From the NCBI GenBank assembly GCA_030053945.1, contig JASGCW010000006.1, positions 1 to 64,000 of the forward strand: a stretch of DNA of 64,000 nucleotides. Reading direction: 5' to 3'. The DNA is from Limnohabitans sp. (lineage in GTDB: Bacteria > Bacteroidota > Bacteroidia > Flavobacteriales > Flavobacteriaceae). The stretch's first letter is position 1. Each line of letters opens with the position of its first letter. The position numbers and the translations under genes were made by a program. Below are positions 63,696 to 64,000 of this stretch, in pieces. The notes under the pieces are model-generated. The model worked only from the letters and a program-made list of their open reading frames with translations. It did no database searches and was not told the origin of the DNA.

Positions 63696-64000
63696 ATGAA
63701 ACAAATAAATTTTAATAATCCAGGAGGATTTCCTCTTGAACAAGAAACCTTAGAAAGAATACAAATTGCTTTCAGAGAAGAATTATATGAGGCTTTTAAA
63801 AGTCTTTTAGGAATTTCAACGCTAGAAAATTATATCATTGCTAAACCTGAAAATGTTGGAAAGTTAGGTTGGCTCATTATGCATCAATTCGTTGCAGATT
63901 TTGAAGGTGTTCCAGATCCAATTACTGGAGTTTATCCAAATAAAATAGAAGGTATTTTATATCCTTTTTTATACAGTCCAACACCCACATCCTATATCAA
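63696..64000 (+). CDS. Start of a tail-cluster protein (fibre/plug-like), cut by the right edge
   Basis: The frame runs from ATG 63696 to the window end, about 101 residues: MKQINFNNPGGFPLEQETLE... The GGFPLxQETLxxIQ opening is found in Bacteroidetes phage fibre or tail-end proteins. It starts 1 base after the previous gene. The stop is outside the window. Confidence 0.55.
   Translation, partial: MKQINFNNPGGFPLEQETLERIQIAFREELYEAFKSLLGISTLENYIIAKPENVGKLGWLIMHQFVADFEGVPDPITGVYPNKIEGILYPFLYSPTPTSYI

Noticed and set aside
54787..64000. Type VI secretion system
   Set aside because: No TssB/C, TssJLM or ClpV gene is seen, and the genes present resemble phage-tail baseplate genes; only a tail-like system can be claimed.

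Overview
The window looks like chromosome from a member of the Flavobacteriaceae, most likely Flavobacterium or a close relative. The DNA is strongly AT-rich. Promoters carry the Bacteroidetes -7 motif TAnnTTTG. There are type IX secretion (T9SS) sorting domains of both the Por type and the gliding-motility (CHU_C) type, a PorP/SprF-like protein, GldM-like domains, and families such as DUF4175 and head-GIN. The species cannot be fixed from the sequence alone.

Region 1, about 1-6.6 kb, is a cell-surface and export block on the minus strand. It holds a PorP/SprF-like barrel with a long repetitive coiled-coil tail that runs off the left edge, its CHU_C-type cargo partner 2 bases upstream, a repeat lipoprotein, a beta-helix exported protein and a small exported protein.

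Region 2, about 7-31.5 kb, is mostly core: holB, a DoxX-like gene, an OmpH-like gene, a methyltransferase, mnmG, ybeY, a DUF4175 giant, gltX, an SPFH protein, a T9SS-secreted repeat protein, glnS, folB, tRNA-Cys, three tandem GldM-C-like exported proteins, a LysE-type exporter, a head-GIN protein and rnr. Around mnmG and ybeY (11.09-13.26 kb) lie five near-perfect ParB-binding parS sites, four of them within 131 bases.

Region 3, 31.46-32.15 kb, is a gene-free, very AT-rich interval between divergent rnr and rpiB. It holds four copies of TTATTAACA and one of TTATCAACA, each one base from a DnaA box. Genes to its left run mostly leftward and genes to its right mostly rightward. Together with parS about 18-20 kb away, this makes it a good candidate for oriC.

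Region 4, 32.15-44.4 kb, is core again: rpiB, a CDF metal exporter, a TRIC-like channel, pyruvate carboxylase followed by a kinase-like protein of unknown role, a T9SS-secreted Asp-box protein, a DUF1294 protein and tex.

Region 5, 44.4-64 kb, is accessory. First comes a two-gene restriction-modification-like module (adenine methyltransferase plus PD-(D/E)XK-like nuclease), bracketed by 245-base direct repeats made of the 3' end of tex, its terminator and the 3' end of the nuclease gene. Next are lipoproteins and a 1324-residue protein that joins a lysozyme-like domain to an M23 endopeptidase, with a lipoprotein, probably its immunity protein, 1 base behind it. Divergent from this runs a cluster of phage-tail baseplate genes: hub, spike, gp25-like, tail-X-like, baseplate J-like, fibre-like proteins and a holin-like protein. 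It continues past the right edge. The arrangement suggests a tail-derived injection system or tailocin with its own dual peptidoglycan-degrading effector. No sheath, tube or ATPase gene is visible in the window, so a prophage tail remains possible.
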